From DAOUMF01 sp034408935 (GTDB lineage Bacteria; Chloroflexota; Dehalococcoidia; SM23-28-2; RBG-16-64-32), in the NCBI GenBank assembly GCA_034408935.1, contig DAOUMV010000014.1, positions 62,001 to 126,000 on the forward strand: a DNA stretch of 64,000 bases, given 5' to 3'. Made by a program: the position numbers and the translations under genes. The notes beneath the pieces were generated by a model, which saw nothing but the letters and a program-made list of their open reading frames with translations, was not told the origin of the DNA and searched no databases. Numbering within the stretch: position 1 is the first letter of the stretch; every line of letters begins with the position of its first letter. Shown piece by piece: positions 43,183 to 52,478 of the stretch.

Positions 43183-43818
43183 CTAGGGCTTGGTCATTTC
43201 GATCATGTACCAGGCGCCGCCGCGGTACCAGTGCAGCTTCACGTCCCGCGCGGCGGAGGGCACGAGGTCGATGGGCGGGGGCTTGTCGTAGGCGGGCTGG
43301 AACCGCAATAGGAAGCAGTTGACCAGGGAGAGGGGCCGGTCAGCGGGCACGCCCACGTCGCAGATGACGACGCCGGCGCCGGGGCAGGCGACGCGGAACA
43401 TCTCCTCGATGGCGCCCCTGGTGTCGCCGAACTCGGCGATGCCGCCGTGGTGGAAGACGGCGTCGAAGGCGTCGTCGGGGAAGGGCAGGTGCGCCGCCTC
43501 GCCGAGGACGAGGTCGGCCTGTACGCGGTGGCGTCGGAGCTTGTCGCGACAGCGGGCGAGCATGGCGGGGGAGATGTCGAGGCCGACGATGCGCCCGTCG
43601 GGGCCGAGGCGCTCGGCCATGAGGGGGACGTTGGTGCCGGTGCCGACGCTGACCTCGAGCACGCGCTGGCCGGGCTCCAGGTTGAGGTGTCGGACGGTCT
43701 TGCGGCGCTCGCGAAGGTCGCTGGCGCCGCGGAGGAGGGAAGCGACGCGGTTCGCCCAATCGTAGAGGGGCGCGCGGCGCTGGTAGTAGTCGCGAGAGCG
43801 GCGTTCGGTCTCGTACAT
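43183..43818 (-). CDS. UbiE-like class I SAM methyltransferase
   Basis: This 211-residue protein has RAPLYDWANR at the N-terminus, the SAM motif VLEVSVGTGTNVPLMAE, GLDISPAMLARCRDK and a DAVFHHGGIAEFGD segment. The pattern is closest to UbiE/COQ5-type and small-molecule methyltransferases. GGAGG lies eight bases before the ATG. It stands between the island and the acyl-CoA dehydrogenase and may be a separate unit; the 300 bases before it hold no gene. Confidence 0.85.
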   Translation of the reverse strand: MYETERRSRDYYQRRAPLYDWANRVASLLRGASDLRERRKTVRHLNLEPGQRVLEVSVGTGTNVPLMAERLGPDGRIVGLDISPAMLARCRDKLRRHRVQADLVLGEAAHLPFPDDAFDAVFHHGGIAEFGDTRGAIEEMFRVACPGAGVVICDVGVPADRPLSLVNCFLLRFQPAYDKPPPIDLVPSAARDVKLHWYRGGAWYMIEMTKP

Positions 43819-43855
43819 GGGGTGGGCCTCCAGTGTGCGCTCATCGGCGGGCTAC

Positions 43856-43975
43856 GGTCGAGGCTGGGGCCTCGACCTACGAGAGGGGGGAGCGCGGCGC
43901 TCGGCAATGACTATTATGCACCGGCCGCGGCGGAGGAGGGGGCAAGCGATTGCGGGCGGGCACGGAGGCCCGCCC
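43856..43975. repeat. Two hairpin repeats in the 43819-43996 gap
   Basis: GGTCGAGGC (43856-43864) and GCCTCGACC (43869-43877) form the same hairpin seen at 8138-8159, in the opposite orientation. GGGCGGGC (43954-43961) and GCCCGCCC (43968-43975) form another perfect hairpin with a six-base loop. No gene is present. Confidence 0.7.
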
Positions 43976-43996
43976 CTACGTGGGGGGGGGTGGCCG

Positions 43997-45175
43997 CTAG
44001 CCCTTGGGGAGGCCGAGGCCTCTTATCGCAATGATAGCGCGCATGATCTCGCTGGTGCCGCCGGCGATGGTCTCGGCGACGGAGACCTGGCAGTAGCGCT
44101 CGATGCGGCCACGGAGGTAGGCGTACTTGCTGTGCGGGTGTAACTGGCCGTAGAGCCCGAGGAGATCCCAGCCCGTACGGGCGAGTCGCTGGCCGAGTTC
44201 GGAGGAGTAGAGCTTGGCGATGGACGCCTCGTAGTTCGGTATCTTGCCGGCCTGCTGGAGGGAGGCGACGTGGTAGGAGAGATAGCGGCCGACCTCGATC
44301 TCCAGGCTTGTGTCGGCCAAACGGTGTCGAATCTCGGGGCGGGCGTCGACGATGGAGCGATGGTCGGCGGCGAAGGCGACGAGGTCTTCGAGCCAGCGGC
44401 GGGCGCGGGCGGCGCCGGCGATGGAGGAGCGCTCGAAGTCGAGGGAGACGGCGAGCTGGTACCAGCCGTTGTTCTCCTGGCCGACGAGGTAGTTGGCGGG
44501 AATGCGCACGTCCTCGAAGAAGACATCGTTGAAGCCGTGCATGCCGGCCATGTTGACGAGGGGCAGAATGGTGATACCGGGGGAGTCCATCGGGACCATG
44601 AACATGCTGATGCCCTTGTGCTTGGGGGCGTCGGGGTCGGTGCGGGCGGCGATCCAGCCCCAGTCGGAGCGGTGGGCGCCGGTGGTCCAGGTCTTCTGGC
44701 CGGAGAGGACCCACTCGTCGCCGTCCTTGACGGCGCGAGTTTGGAGGGAGGCGAGGTCGGAGCCGGCGGCGGGTTCGGAGTAGAGGGTGCACCAGATCTC
44801 GTCGTGGCTGGCGATGGGAGGGAGGAAGCGCTTCTTCTGCTCGTCGGTGCCGTAGATCATGAGGGCGGGCCCAACCCAGGCGACGCCCATGCTGAAGCTG
44901 GCGGGGGCGCCAGCGTAGGCCATCTCCTCGTTGTAGATCATCTGCTGCATGACGGAGGCCTTGAGGCCGCCGTACTCCTCGGGCCAGGGGAGGGTGAGCC
45001 AGCGGCGCTGGGCGAGCTTCTTGGTGAACTGGCGGCTGAACTCGGACTGCTCCTCGACTCCCATCTCGGTCTCGGTATCGAAATCGTCCTGCCAGCCGGG
45101 CTTCAGCTCCTTCTTGAGGAAGTCGCGCACCTCGGCGCGAAAGGCCTCCTCCTCGGGGGTGAACCTGAACTCCAT
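43997..45175 (-). CDS. Acyl-CoA dehydrogenase
   Basis: This 392-residue protein has the FAD-binding family features EWVLSGQKTWTTGAH, EPAAGSDLASLQTRAV, DFERSSIAGAARARRWLEDLV and the C-terminal GGTSEIMRAIIA. The usual YEGTS is AGGTS here, so the catalytic Glu is at another position or the enzyme belongs to a subgroup with a relocated base. AGGAGG precedes the ATG by four bases. It follows the FrnE-like gene by 13 bases, an operon. The substrate is not predictable; ETF and EtfD-like proteins would take the electrons. Confidence 0.9.
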   Translation of the reverse strand: MEFRFTPEEEAFRAEVRDFLKKELKPGWQDDFDTETEMGVEEQSEFSRQFTKKLAQRRWLTLPWPEEYGGLKASVMQQMIYNEEMAYAGAPASFSMGVAWVGPALMIYGTDEQKKRFLPPIASHDEIWCTLYSEPAAGSDLASLQTRAVKDGDEWVLSGQKTWTTGAHRSDWGWIAARTDPDAPKHKGISMFMVPMDSPGITILPLVNMAGMHGFNDVFFEDVRIPANYLVGQENNGWYQLAVSLDFERSSIAGAARARRWLEDLVAFAADHRSIVDARPEIRHRLADTSLEIEVGRYLSYHVASLQQAGKIPNYEASIAKLYSSELGQRLARTGWDLLGLYGQLHPHSKYAYLRGRIERYCQVSVAETIAGGTSEIMRAIIAIRGLGLPKG

Positions 45176-45188
45176 CGCTCCTCCTATG

Positions 45189-45893
45189 TCATCCGTCCGC
45201 CTTGGTCTGCCTGCGCTGCATGCGACGGGCGATATCTGCGAAGACGTTGTAGTCCTGGGCCCCCACCAGGGTGAACCTCTCGTCGAAGATGAAGGTGGGG
45301 ACGCCGCCGAGGCCGGCCTCGCGGGCCCAGGCGATCTGCTCCTCTACGCGCTGGGCGTATCGCCCGTCGGCCAGGGCCGCCCGCAGTTCGTCGCCGTCCA
45401 GGCCGCAGTCGTGGGCGAGGCGGCAAAGGACGTCTGTGTCACCGATGTTCTCGCCTCGCTCCCAGTAGGCGGCGAACACGGCGCGGTGGAACTGGCGCAG
45501 GCGGCCACCGTCCTTGGCGAACTCGGTGGCCTCATGGGCCTTGCGGGTGTTGGCCACGACGGGCGGGGCGATCATCTCGATGCCGGACTGGCGGGCCATC
45601 TCGCGCAGCCTGTCGATGTAGCCTGGGGGGTAGCGGCTGCCACGGTACACCTGGTCGCGAGGCAGGCCCTCGGGCGGGATGCCGGGCCGCAGGTCGTAGG
45701 CCCAGGCGTCGAACTCAACGTCGAACTCCTCGCACAGCCGCTCGACCCGCACGAGGCCGATGAAGCACCACGGTCAGATGTAGTCGGAGACGACGCGCAG
45801 GCGGAGAGGCGGGGCCTCGCGACTGCCAGGCTTCACACCAGCATGGCGCTCGACGTCGGGGTTGCCGTCGTATCCTATGACCCAGGATTCCAT
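45189..45893 (-). CDS. FrnE/DsbA-family oxidoreductase, probable selenoprotein (in-frame TGA at the CPWC motif)
   Basis: Read through one TGA, the frame from the ATG at 45893 gives 234 residues of FrnE-like (DsbA-family, 2-hydroxychromene-2-carboxylate-isomerase fold) protein: VVSDYI-TGA-PWCFIGLVRVERLCEEFDVEFDAW, ending with GGVPTFIFDERFTLVGAQ, which contains the cis-Pro of thioredoxin folds. The TGA (45774-45776) replaces the first Cys of CPWC, giving UPWC (residues 40-43). Everything else is intact on both sides. A stem-loop at 45737-45757 starts 16 bases after the TGA, as bacterial SECIS elements do. The stop-free part alone (GTG at 45752) would lack the active site. A TATAAT sits 14 bases before the ATG. 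Unrepaired pseudogene or sequencing error are alternatives. Confidence 0.7.
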
Positions 45894-45981
45894 GACTTGC
45901 GTGGGGGATTATAGCACCTTGGCGGCGGTTCCCGTGAACGCTATGCCGCAGGCGCTGTGCCGTCCTGGAAGGCAAGACTGA

Positions 45982-46041
45982 CCCCAGCTTGAAAGCTGGG
46001 GCATCAAATCAGCGTGCGATGCCCCCGCCTTCAGGCGGGGG
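45982..46041. repeat. Two TGAA/TTCA-loop hairpin repeats in the 45894-46126 gap
   Basis: CCCCAGCTT-GA-AAGCTGGGG (45982-46001) and CCCCCGCC-TTCA-GGCGGGGG (46022-46041) are perfect hairpins of the same design as 15705-15722. They fill the gap before the phytoene-desaturase-like gene and may act as terminators or REP elements. No gene is seen. Confidence 0.65.
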
Positions 46042-46126
46042 ATGAGACCCGGTGGCGCGGCTCCCACATCCACAGCCAGCCACCAAGATCGATGGCAGCC
46101 GGGTGGCGCAGTAGGGGACTCGGCCC

Positions 46127-47770
46127 CTAGCGGCTGGCCTGCCAGGGGTCCCAGTCCGGCCCACCGCCGGTGAGCTTGGCGGGGTCGCCGAAGACACGGC
46201 CCGCCACAACTTCCGAGTTGAGGTCGCGGCCGAGGATGGCGCTGGCGCAGCCCACGCCGCCTCGCATGACGCCGCCTATCCCGTGTGCGAAGACGGTGCT
46301 GGCACCCGCCAGGAACAGCCCTTCGATCTCCGTCTCGGGCGACGGTCGATTGGGACCGAACTGGTCAGTGGAGAGCTCGATGCCGTATGAAGTGCCGCCG
46401 GTGGACAAGGTGAAGTGCTCCTGGCTGATGGGCGTGGCTGCCTCCTTCCAGACGATGTGCTCCTTGATGCCGGGGATGATCTGCTCGGCACCCTCCACCA
46501 TGGCGTCGGTAAGGCTCTGCTTCAACGACTGGTAGGTGGGGTTGCGGTGGTACTTTTCGCCGGATGCCGGGCCCTTGTCGATGCCCCACAGGGAGTAGTC
46601 GGCGGGCACGAGCGTCATGATCTGAACGCTGGAGTGGCCCTTGGGAGCGATGGTCTCCGTGTGCGGATCCTTGACGGAGGCCACCGTGATGAACAAGCCC
46701 AGTTCGGAGGGCACCTTCCCCTGGTAGCAGTCCTGGTACGGCCCCTCCGCATCGAATGAAGTGTAGTAGAAGTAGTTGGTGTTGGGCATGCGCTCGCGCA
46801 GGTCCATGTCCAGCCCCAGGTAGACGCAGAAGAGGGGCAAAGCCATGCGGTACTGCTTAACGCGGGCGACCGTCTGCGGTGAGAGGTGTTCCTCGCCCAC
46901 CATCTCGAGGAAGGTCCGCTTGAGGTCGGCGTTGGAGACGACGACCGGCGCGCGGATCTCCTCGCCTGAAGCGAGGCGCACGCCTACGGCTTTGCCATCC
47001 TCGACGAGGATGCGCTTCACGCCGGCGCGGGTCCGCACTTCGCCACCGTGGGAGCGCACGACATCCACCAGGTGGGCCGGCAGCACCTGCCCGCCCCCCT
47101 TGGGGTAGAACGCGCCCTTCAGGTAGTGCCCTATCAGCGCTGCGTGCAGGATCACGGGCACCCGCGAAGGAGGCAGAGCGTACGTGCCGGACTCGGCGAC
47201 CAGGATGGCCCTCGCCTTCTGACCGACGCCACAATCGTCGAACAGCTCGCTCAGGGGCCGCATTCCCCACTTCATGAAGTTGGGCGCTTCCTGCATCAGG
47301 CGGGGGACATCTTCCGGCTTGACGGGCAGCTCCATCTTGGCGAATTCGGCGAGAACGCCCTGCAGCACGTCCAGGTAGCTATGCAGTGCGGTCTCATCGT
47401 CGGGGAAGGTTGCCACCAGGCGGTCACGATAGCGATCCCAGCCCTTGGGCACGCGAAACGTGATGCCGGGGAACATGAGCGTATCGAACCCGTCGGGGTC
47501 CATCTCCAGAAACTCGATCTTCCCCTCCAGGCCAACGCCGCGCAGGATGGTAGGGATCGAGCCGTCCGGCCCGCAGTCACCCAGGTAGTGCACCCCCACG
47601 TCGAACTCGAACATCTGCTTGCGGCGGAAGACGTGAGCGTTGCCACCGGCAACGTAGTGCTTCTCCAGGACCAGTGTACGCAGGCCGTTGGTGGCCAGGT
47701 AGGCGGCGGTGGTGAGCCCGCCCAGGCCGGAGCCGACTACGATGGCGTCCCAATCGCTTTGGGCTGACAT
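46127..47770 (-). CDS. Phytoene-desaturase/CrtISO-like FAD oxidoreductase
   Basis: This 547-residue protein has an N-terminal Rossmann FAD motif (DAIVVGSGLGGLTTAAYLA, then LRTLVLEKHYVAGGNAHVF) and a C-terminal FAD motif (IEGLFLAGASTVFAHGIGGVMRGGVGCA). It belongs to the phytoene desaturase, carotenoid isomerase and retinol saturase superfamily. No carotenoid gene is near, so the substrate is open. The start is taken at 47770 because GGAG lies six bases upstream; an ATG at 47782 is also in frame. No Shine-Dalgarno sequence precedes that one. Confidence 0.85.
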   Translation of the reverse strand: MSAQSDWDAIVVGSGLGGLTTAAYLATNGLRTLVLEKHYVAGGNAHVFRRKQMFEFDVGVHYLGDCGPDGSIPTILRGVGLEGKIEFLEMDPDGFDTLMFPGITFRVPKGWDRYRDRLVATFPDDETALHSYLDVLQGVLAEFAKMELPVKPEDVPRLMQEAPNFMKWGMRPLSELFDDCGVGQKARAILVAESGTYALPPSRVPVILHAALIGHYLKGAFYPKGGGQVLPAHLVDVVRSHGGEVRTRAGVKRILVEDGKAVGVRLASGEEIRAPVVVSNADLKRTFLEMVGEEHLSPQTVARVKQYRMALPLFCVYLGLDMDLRERMPNTNYFYYTSFDAEGPYQDCYQGKVPSELGLFITVASVKDPHTETIAPKGHSSVQIMTLVPADYSLWGIDKGPASGEKYHRNPTYQSLKQSLTDAMVEGAEQIIPGIKEHIVWKEAATPISQEHFTLSTGGTSYGIELSTDQFGPNRPSPETEIEGLFLAGASTVFAHGIGGVMRGGVGCASAILGRDLNSEVVAGRVFGDPAKLTGGGPDWDPWQASR

Positions 47771-48013
47771 AACATTCTCCATCCCAAGACGGCCCGCTCA
47801 GCAACTCTGTGGCGACGACCGCAAAGATAGCATCGCTCCGAGGGGGCGTCAACGGCCGCTATCGAGAGGGCCGTTCTTCGCCTGAAGGCTGGGGCATGGT
47901 TGGTTGCGAGGCCACACGCTTTGGGGTAGGCTGCTATTCGAGAACGGCACGAATCATCGCAACATCGCCAACGTGGGAGATCCTGGGCTGGCGTCCTACA
48001 GAATGGAGTGACC

Positions 48014-49174
48014 ATGGACTTCGAGCTTTCTGACGCTCACAAGCTGATCCGCGACACGGCCCGCCGGGTGGCCCGCGAGAAGATAGCGCCGCGCGCTGCC
48101 GAGCTGGACGAGACGGGCGAGTACCCTGACGACATCTTCGCTATCTTCAGGGATCTCGGCCTGCTGGGGCTGACGATCCCCACGGAGTACGGGGGGTCCG
48201 GGGCCGGGTTCCTGGCCCTAGCGCTGGCCGTGGAGGAGGTGGCCAAGCACTGCAACTCCTCGTCCCTCATCCTTGTGCTCTCGGGCCTGTCGACGCAGCC
48301 GATCAACGTGGGCGGGTCGGAGGAGCAGAAGCGGCAGTGGCTGCCGCGCTCTGCCGCGGGCGAGATCAAGGGCGCCTTCTGCCTCACGGAGCCGAACGCC
48401 GGCTCCGACGTCGCCGCCCTAGAGTCGCGCGCGGTCAGGGACGGCGACGACTACATCATCGATGGCGAGAAGATGTTCATCTCCGGCGGCTCCGTGGCGG
48501 ACTTCGTATGCTACTTCGCCAAGACGGGGGACGACGGGGCGCGCGCCCTCTCCGGTTTCATCGTGCCCACGGACTCTCCCGGGTATTCGGTGCCGCGCAC
48601 GGACCACAAGATGGGGATGAGGGGCGTGCCCACTGCCAACATCGTGCTCCAGTCGTGCCGTGTGTCAGCGGCGAACCGGCTAGGCGAGGAGGGCGGCGCC
48701 TTCCGCACGGTGATGTACACCCTAAACAGCCTGCGCCCGGTCGTGGGGGCCCGCGGCCTGGGGGTGGCCCAGGGAGCGATCGCCTACGCCCTGGACTACG
48801 CCCGCGAGCGTAAGACCTTTGGCAAAGCGCTGGTGGAGCACCAGGCGATCCAGACGATGCTGGCGGACGCAGCGATCCAGATCGAGGCGTCCCGCCACCT
48901 GATCTACCACGCCGCCTCGCTGGTGGACGAAGGGAAGTACGACCGCGAGCACGCGCCGTACCTGTCGATCGCGAAGACGTTCTCCACGGAGATGGCCAAC
49001 CGAGTGGTGTCGGACGCGATCCAGATCCTGGGGGCGCAAGGGTACATGAAGGAGCACCCGCTGGAGCGACACTACCGGGACGCCCGTCAGCTCACGATCG
49101 TGGAGGGGACGTCGCAGATCCAGCGGATGGTGATAGCGCGGGCGCTGGTGCAGGGGGATATCAGCTACTGGTAG
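48014..49174 (+). CDS. Acyl-CoA dehydrogenase
   Basis: This 386-residue protein has the standard fold and motifs: GAFCLTEPNAGSDVAALESRAV, DDYIIDGEKMFISGGSVADF, MGMRGVPTANIVLQ, ARERKTFGKALVEHQAIQ and the C-terminal IVEGTSQIQRMVIARAL with the catalytic Glu present. Substrate chain length is unknown. GGAG lies five bases before the ATG at 48014; a GTG six bases upstream is also in frame. It is divergent from the phytoene-desaturase-like gene and overlaps nothing. Confidence 0.92.
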   Translation: MDFELSDAHKLIRDTARRVAREKIAPRAAELDETGEYPDDIFAIFRDLGLLGLTIPTEYGGSGAGFLALALAVEEVAKHCNSSSLILVLSGLSTQPINVGGSEEQKRQWLPRSAAGEIKGAFCLTEPNAGSDVAALESRAVRDGDDYIIDGEKMFISGGSVADFVCYFAKTGDDGARALSGFIVPTDSPGYSVPRTDHKMGMRGVPTANIVLQSCRVSAANRLGEEGGAFRTVMYTLNSLRPVVGARGLGVAQGAIAYALDYARERKTFGKALVEHQAIQTMLADAAIQIEASRHLIYHAASLVDEGKYDREHAPYLSIAKTFSTEMANRVVSDAIQILGAQGYMKEHPLERHYRDARQLTIVEGTSQIQRMVIARALVQGDISYW

Positions 49175-49175
49175 G

Positions 49176-50507
49176 CTAGCCCGCCTGGGCGGGCTGAACC
49201 CGCGGCGGTGGGCCGAAGCGTCGCGACAAGGTGAGGTAGACGCCCGCAACCAAGGCGATCACGGCGGCCACGAGGAGCACCTCTCGGACACCGACGAGCT
49301 CCGCCACAGCGCCGATAGCGAACAGGGGCAGGAGCGAAAGGGCATCGGAGAGGGCGGTCTGGGTGGCGAAGACGCGGGCCTGCTTTCCCTCCGGCGCCTC
49401 CTGATTGAGGACGGCCTTTCCAGCCACGGAGACCGCCGTGGCGGCGAAGCCCACGGGGATGGCGAGGATCATGGCCATGGTGACAACGGAGATGGAGGAG
49501 ACGCCGACCTCCTGCTCCACGAAGGCGAACCCCAACTGCATGTTCTCCACGATGAAGTCCCGCACGAGGACAACGAGGCCGAGGGCCACGATACCGAGGA
49601 TGTAGAGGACAAAACCGGCGGCGGCAACCCTAACCGCGCCAAGCCAGCGCACGAGCGGGGGGGTGAGCAGCAGGGCAAGCAGGGCCCCGATGGCAGCGGG
49701 TGCCACCACGAAGATCGTGTTCTCCGTGTCGATGTCGAGCACGTCCCTGGTGTAGCGGGGGGCGAGCACGGCGACGGCCTTGGCGAGAGTCCACACGACG
49801 GTTAGATAGACGAGCGCCAAGAACGCCGGCCGGCTGGAGCGGAGGACGTTCCAACCGGCCGCGAGGCCATCAAGCATGGCGCCCAGGGAGCGGGTCTCCT
49901 GAAATCCCTCATCGCTGGACCTAGCCGGCAGTCCCCTGACCGTCCAGGCGATGACGACCGCCCCCGCATACACGGCCACTGCCACCGAGAGAGAGACCTC
50001 CACGTCGAACAGTTTCAGGATGAGCGGGGCCATGATGACCGCTCCCACCCCCTGCCCCACCATCGTCGCCAACTGCAGCCAGGAGTTGCCGCTCGCCAGT
50101 TGGTTCGGTCGCACGAGGTCACGCAGGGCGGACGCCTCAGCGGGGCCAACCAACTGGCTGACGGTGGAGAACGCCAGCACCAGCAGGTAGATAGTCCACA
50201 GGTCGTCAACGCTGCCGATCATCGCCACCACCAGCAGGGCCCGCAGGGCGTGTCCCACGACAAGAAGGGCTCGCCTGGGCAGGATGTCGGCCAAACTCCC
50301 CACGGGAATGCCGAGCACGATGGAGGGGAGAATCAAAGCGGTGATGAGAATCGTGCTCTGCACGCTGGAGTCCGTCTCGTTGACCACCAAGATGAGGAGG
50401 GTGTAGAGGACGGCGTTCTGGGCGACGTGACTGACCGCGCGCGACTCCAGCAGGCGGCGGAAACGGTCGTTGGTCAGTAGGCGAACGTCTTCAGGCTGTA
50501 CGGCCAT
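49176..50507 (-). CDS. MFS transporter
   Basis: This 443-residue protein has about twelve predicted membrane helices with the MFS-type loop (GIPVGSLADILPRRALLVVGH) after the second helix. It resembles drug-efflux or sugar-type MFS proteins, with no decisive substrate motif. The start at 50507 lies 17 bases after the stop of the NhaD-like gene; an ATG at 50549 is also in frame but would overlap that gene. No clear ribosome site is visible. It is likely the third gene of an operon with the CBS and permease genes. Confidence 0.85.
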   Translation of the reverse strand: MAVQPEDVRLLTNDRFRRLLESRAVSHVAQNAVLYTLLILVVNETDSSVQSTILITALILPSIVLGIPVGSLADILPRRALLVVGHALRALLVVAMIGSVDDLWTIYLLVLAFSTVSQLVGPAEASALRDLVRPNQLASGNSWLQLATMVGQGVGAVIMAPLILKLFDVEVSLSVAVAVYAGAVVIAWTVRGLPARSSDEGFQETRSLGAMLDGLAAGWNVLRSSRPAFLALVYLTVVWTLAKAVAVLAPRYTRDVLDIDTENTIFVVAPAAIGALLALLLTPPLVRWLGAVRVAAAGFVLYILGIVALGLVVLVRDFIVENMQLGFAFVEQEVGVSSISVVTMAMILAIPVGFAATAVSVAGKAVLNQEAPEGKQARVFATQTALSDALSLLPLFAIGAVAELVGVREVLLVAAVIALVAGVYLTLSRRFGPPPRVQPAQAG

Positions 50508-50524
50508 CGCGGGTGCCGAAGGGT

Positions 50525-51808
50525 CTAGAACGCCAGATACCGCAGCCACAGGTATAGCGCGGCTATGGCGATGGAGGCCAGGGTGGCAAAGACCCCATAC
50601 CTTAGAAACGCAAAGAAGCTGATCTTGTAGCCAGCCCGTTCGGCCATGTTCACGACGTACACGTTGGCCGAGGCGGCGACGACGGTCAAGTTACCGCCCA
50701 AGTCAGCACCCAAAGCCAGCGCCCACCACAGCGGATTCGCCGATCCCTTTGGTGCGTCCACGTCCTGCCCGATCTGCTCCACCACGGGTATCATGGCGGC
50801 CGCATAGGGTATGTTGTCCACTATCCCGGACAGCAGGGCACTGGGCCACAGGACGAGCATCGTAGCCGCCGTCAGGTTGCCCCCGCTGGCGTCGGCCAAG
50901 CGATGGCCGATGCGCTCCAGGAGGCCAGCGTGCTCCACACCTCCCACCACCATGAACAGCCCCACGAAGAAGAATATCGTCTGCCACTCTATCTCCCGCA
51001 GCACTTCGTGAGGTTTCTGCCGACCGGCAATGATTAGGACTGTAGCCCCCGCTAGAGCCACTGTGGCCACCTCATAGTCAGTGGCGCCAGCGACGATGAA
51101 GCCGACGATGGTGCCTGCCAACACCAACACGGAGACGCGCAGGAGGGGCATGTTCTCAAGAAGCTCCCTCTCGTCGAGAGCCATGATCCGCTGTCGCACC
51201 TCGGGGGTCGTTTGCAGGTCCCTGCGAAAATGGATGTAGAAGGCGGCGAGGACGAGAGACAGGATGAGGAGGATGGGGGGAGCCTGATGAACGAGGAAGT
51301 CCAGAAAGCTGAGGTCCGCCGCGCTGCCGATAAGGACGTTGGGCGGGTCGCCGATGAGCGTGGCTGTGCCGCCGATGTTGGAGGCGATGATCTCGGAGAC
51401 GAGGAACGGCACTGGGTTGAGCTCCATCTCCCTGGCCACGAAGAGGGTGAGCGGGACCATGAGAACGACCGTCGTAACGTTGTCCAAGGCCGCCGACGCT
51501 ACCGCGGTAATGAGGGAAAGCAGTACGAGAATGACCGTCGCGTTTCCCCGGGCCAGCTTGGCTGCGCGGATGGCCAGCCACTGGAAGGCTCCCGTCTGCC
51601 CGGTGATGTTGGCGATGACCATCATCCCCACCAGAAGGAAGATGACGTTGAAGTCGATGGCGTGAAACGCCTCCTCCTGGTCGATGATGCGAAATAGAAT
51701 GACGGCAACGCCGCCGGCCAGGGCGGCTGCAGTCTTGTGTATCCTTTCCGAGACGATTACGAGATAGGTCAGCCCGAAGATCAGGCTGGCCAGCGTGAGT
51801 TCGCCCAA
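50525..51808 (-). CDS. NhaD/ArsB-family permease (SLC13-like)
   Basis: This 427-residue protein has about ten to eleven membrane helices with the family motifs ALDNVTTVVLMVPLTLF, IASNIGGTATLIGDPPNVLIG and SALLSGIVDNIPYAAAMIPV (repeated DN sites of the ArsB/NhaD fold). Family members move Na+/H+, arsenite or dicarboxylates. It is followed by the MFS gene and preceded by the CBS-domain gene. It starts with TTG (51808), with AAGGGG seven bases upstream; there is no competing ATG. Confidence 0.88.
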   Translation of the reverse strand: MGELTLASLIFGLTYLVIVSERIHKTAAALAGGVAVILFRIIDQEEAFHAIDFNVIFLLVGMMVIANITGQTGAFQWLAIRAAKLARGNATVILVLLSLITAVASAALDNVTTVVLMVPLTLFVAREMELNPVPFLVSEIIASNIGGTATLIGDPPNVLIGSAADLSFLDFLVHQAPPILLILSLVLAAFYIHFRRDLQTTPEVRQRIMALDERELLENMPLLRVSVLVLAGTIVGFIVAGATDYEVATVALAGATVLIIAGRQKPHEVLREIEWQTIFFFVGLFMVVGGVEHAGLLERIGHRLADASGGNLTAATMLVLWPSALLSGIVDNIPYAAAMIPVVEQIGQDVDAPKGSANPLWWALALGADLGGNLTVVAASANVYVVNMAERAGYKISFFAFLRYGVFATLASIAIAALYLWLRYLAF

Positions 51809-51844
51809 TTATCAGCCCCTTGCTCGGCTCCCCACAAGGCCTAG

Positions 51845-52360
51845 CTAGCGCCTACTCTTCCCGCGTTTCTTGAGCCACAGTCGCACCAACTGGGCACGGT
51901 CCAGGTAGCCCGCCACTCGCAGTTGTTCATCCACGATGGGGAGCCCCTCGAGCTTGCGCTCGTGCATGCGGGCGAAGGCTTCACGCACCGTGTCGTCCAT
52001 CGTGACGTAGGCCGGCTCCTCCATGAGTTCGCCGGCAGTCCGAGCGCGGATGATTCGGCCGAACTCCTCGACGTCCTCGATCTCCCGCAAGCCCACCAGG
52101 AACTCCTCCGGCGCTACCTCCAGGAACAACTCGTCGACCAGAAGGCGCATGGGTATGACCCCCACCAAGCGATCCTGCTCGTCCACGACGGCCACAGTGT
52201 GGACGCCGGGGCTGCCAGTAAGGCTCTCGATGACCGCCACCAGATCGTCGCCTGGAGAGGCTACGCAGCCCTTGCTCCCCACCCTTTCCAGGGCCTCTCG
52301 TACCAGGGTGTGCTTTGTTGTCTGTGCGTCTTCCGCAGGGAGATGGTCTTCACTGGCCAT
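51845..52360 (-). CDS. Two-CBS-domain protein
   Basis: This 171-residue protein has two CBS domains, with VHTVAVVDEQDRLVGVIPMRLLVDEL in the first and KLEGLPIVDEQLRVAGYLDRAQLVRL in the second. CBS pairs sense adenine nucleotides. It precedes the NhaD-like permease by 36 bases on the same strand and may regulate it, as in MgtE or CLC-type pairs (inference). The start at 52360 has GGGAGGAG six bases upstream; longer in-frame ORFs upstream lack this. Confidence 0.88.
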   Translation of the reverse strand: MASEDHLPAEDAQTTKHTLVREALERVGSKGCVASPGDDLVAVIESLTGSPGVHTVAVVDEQDRLVGVIPMRLLVDELFLEVAPEEFLVGLREIEDVEEFGRIIRARTAGELMEEPAYVTMDDTVREAFARMHERKLEGLPIVDEQLRVAGYLDRAQLVRLWLKKRGKSRR

Positions 52361-52478
52361 GGCGCTCTCCTCCCGGTTTTGCCCCGCTAATCCTACCTGT
52401 CCCCCCAGTTTGAGGCAAACTTGCGAACCGTAGTGATACCCCTTAGACGTTCTACTGTTAGAATGGAGTCTGGCCGTC

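Noticed and set aside
45752..45752. Shorter DsbA-like gene starting at GTG 45752
   Set aside because: It would lack the first strand and the redox motif, while the upstream frame continues perfectly through a single TGA; the longer selenoprotein reading is better.
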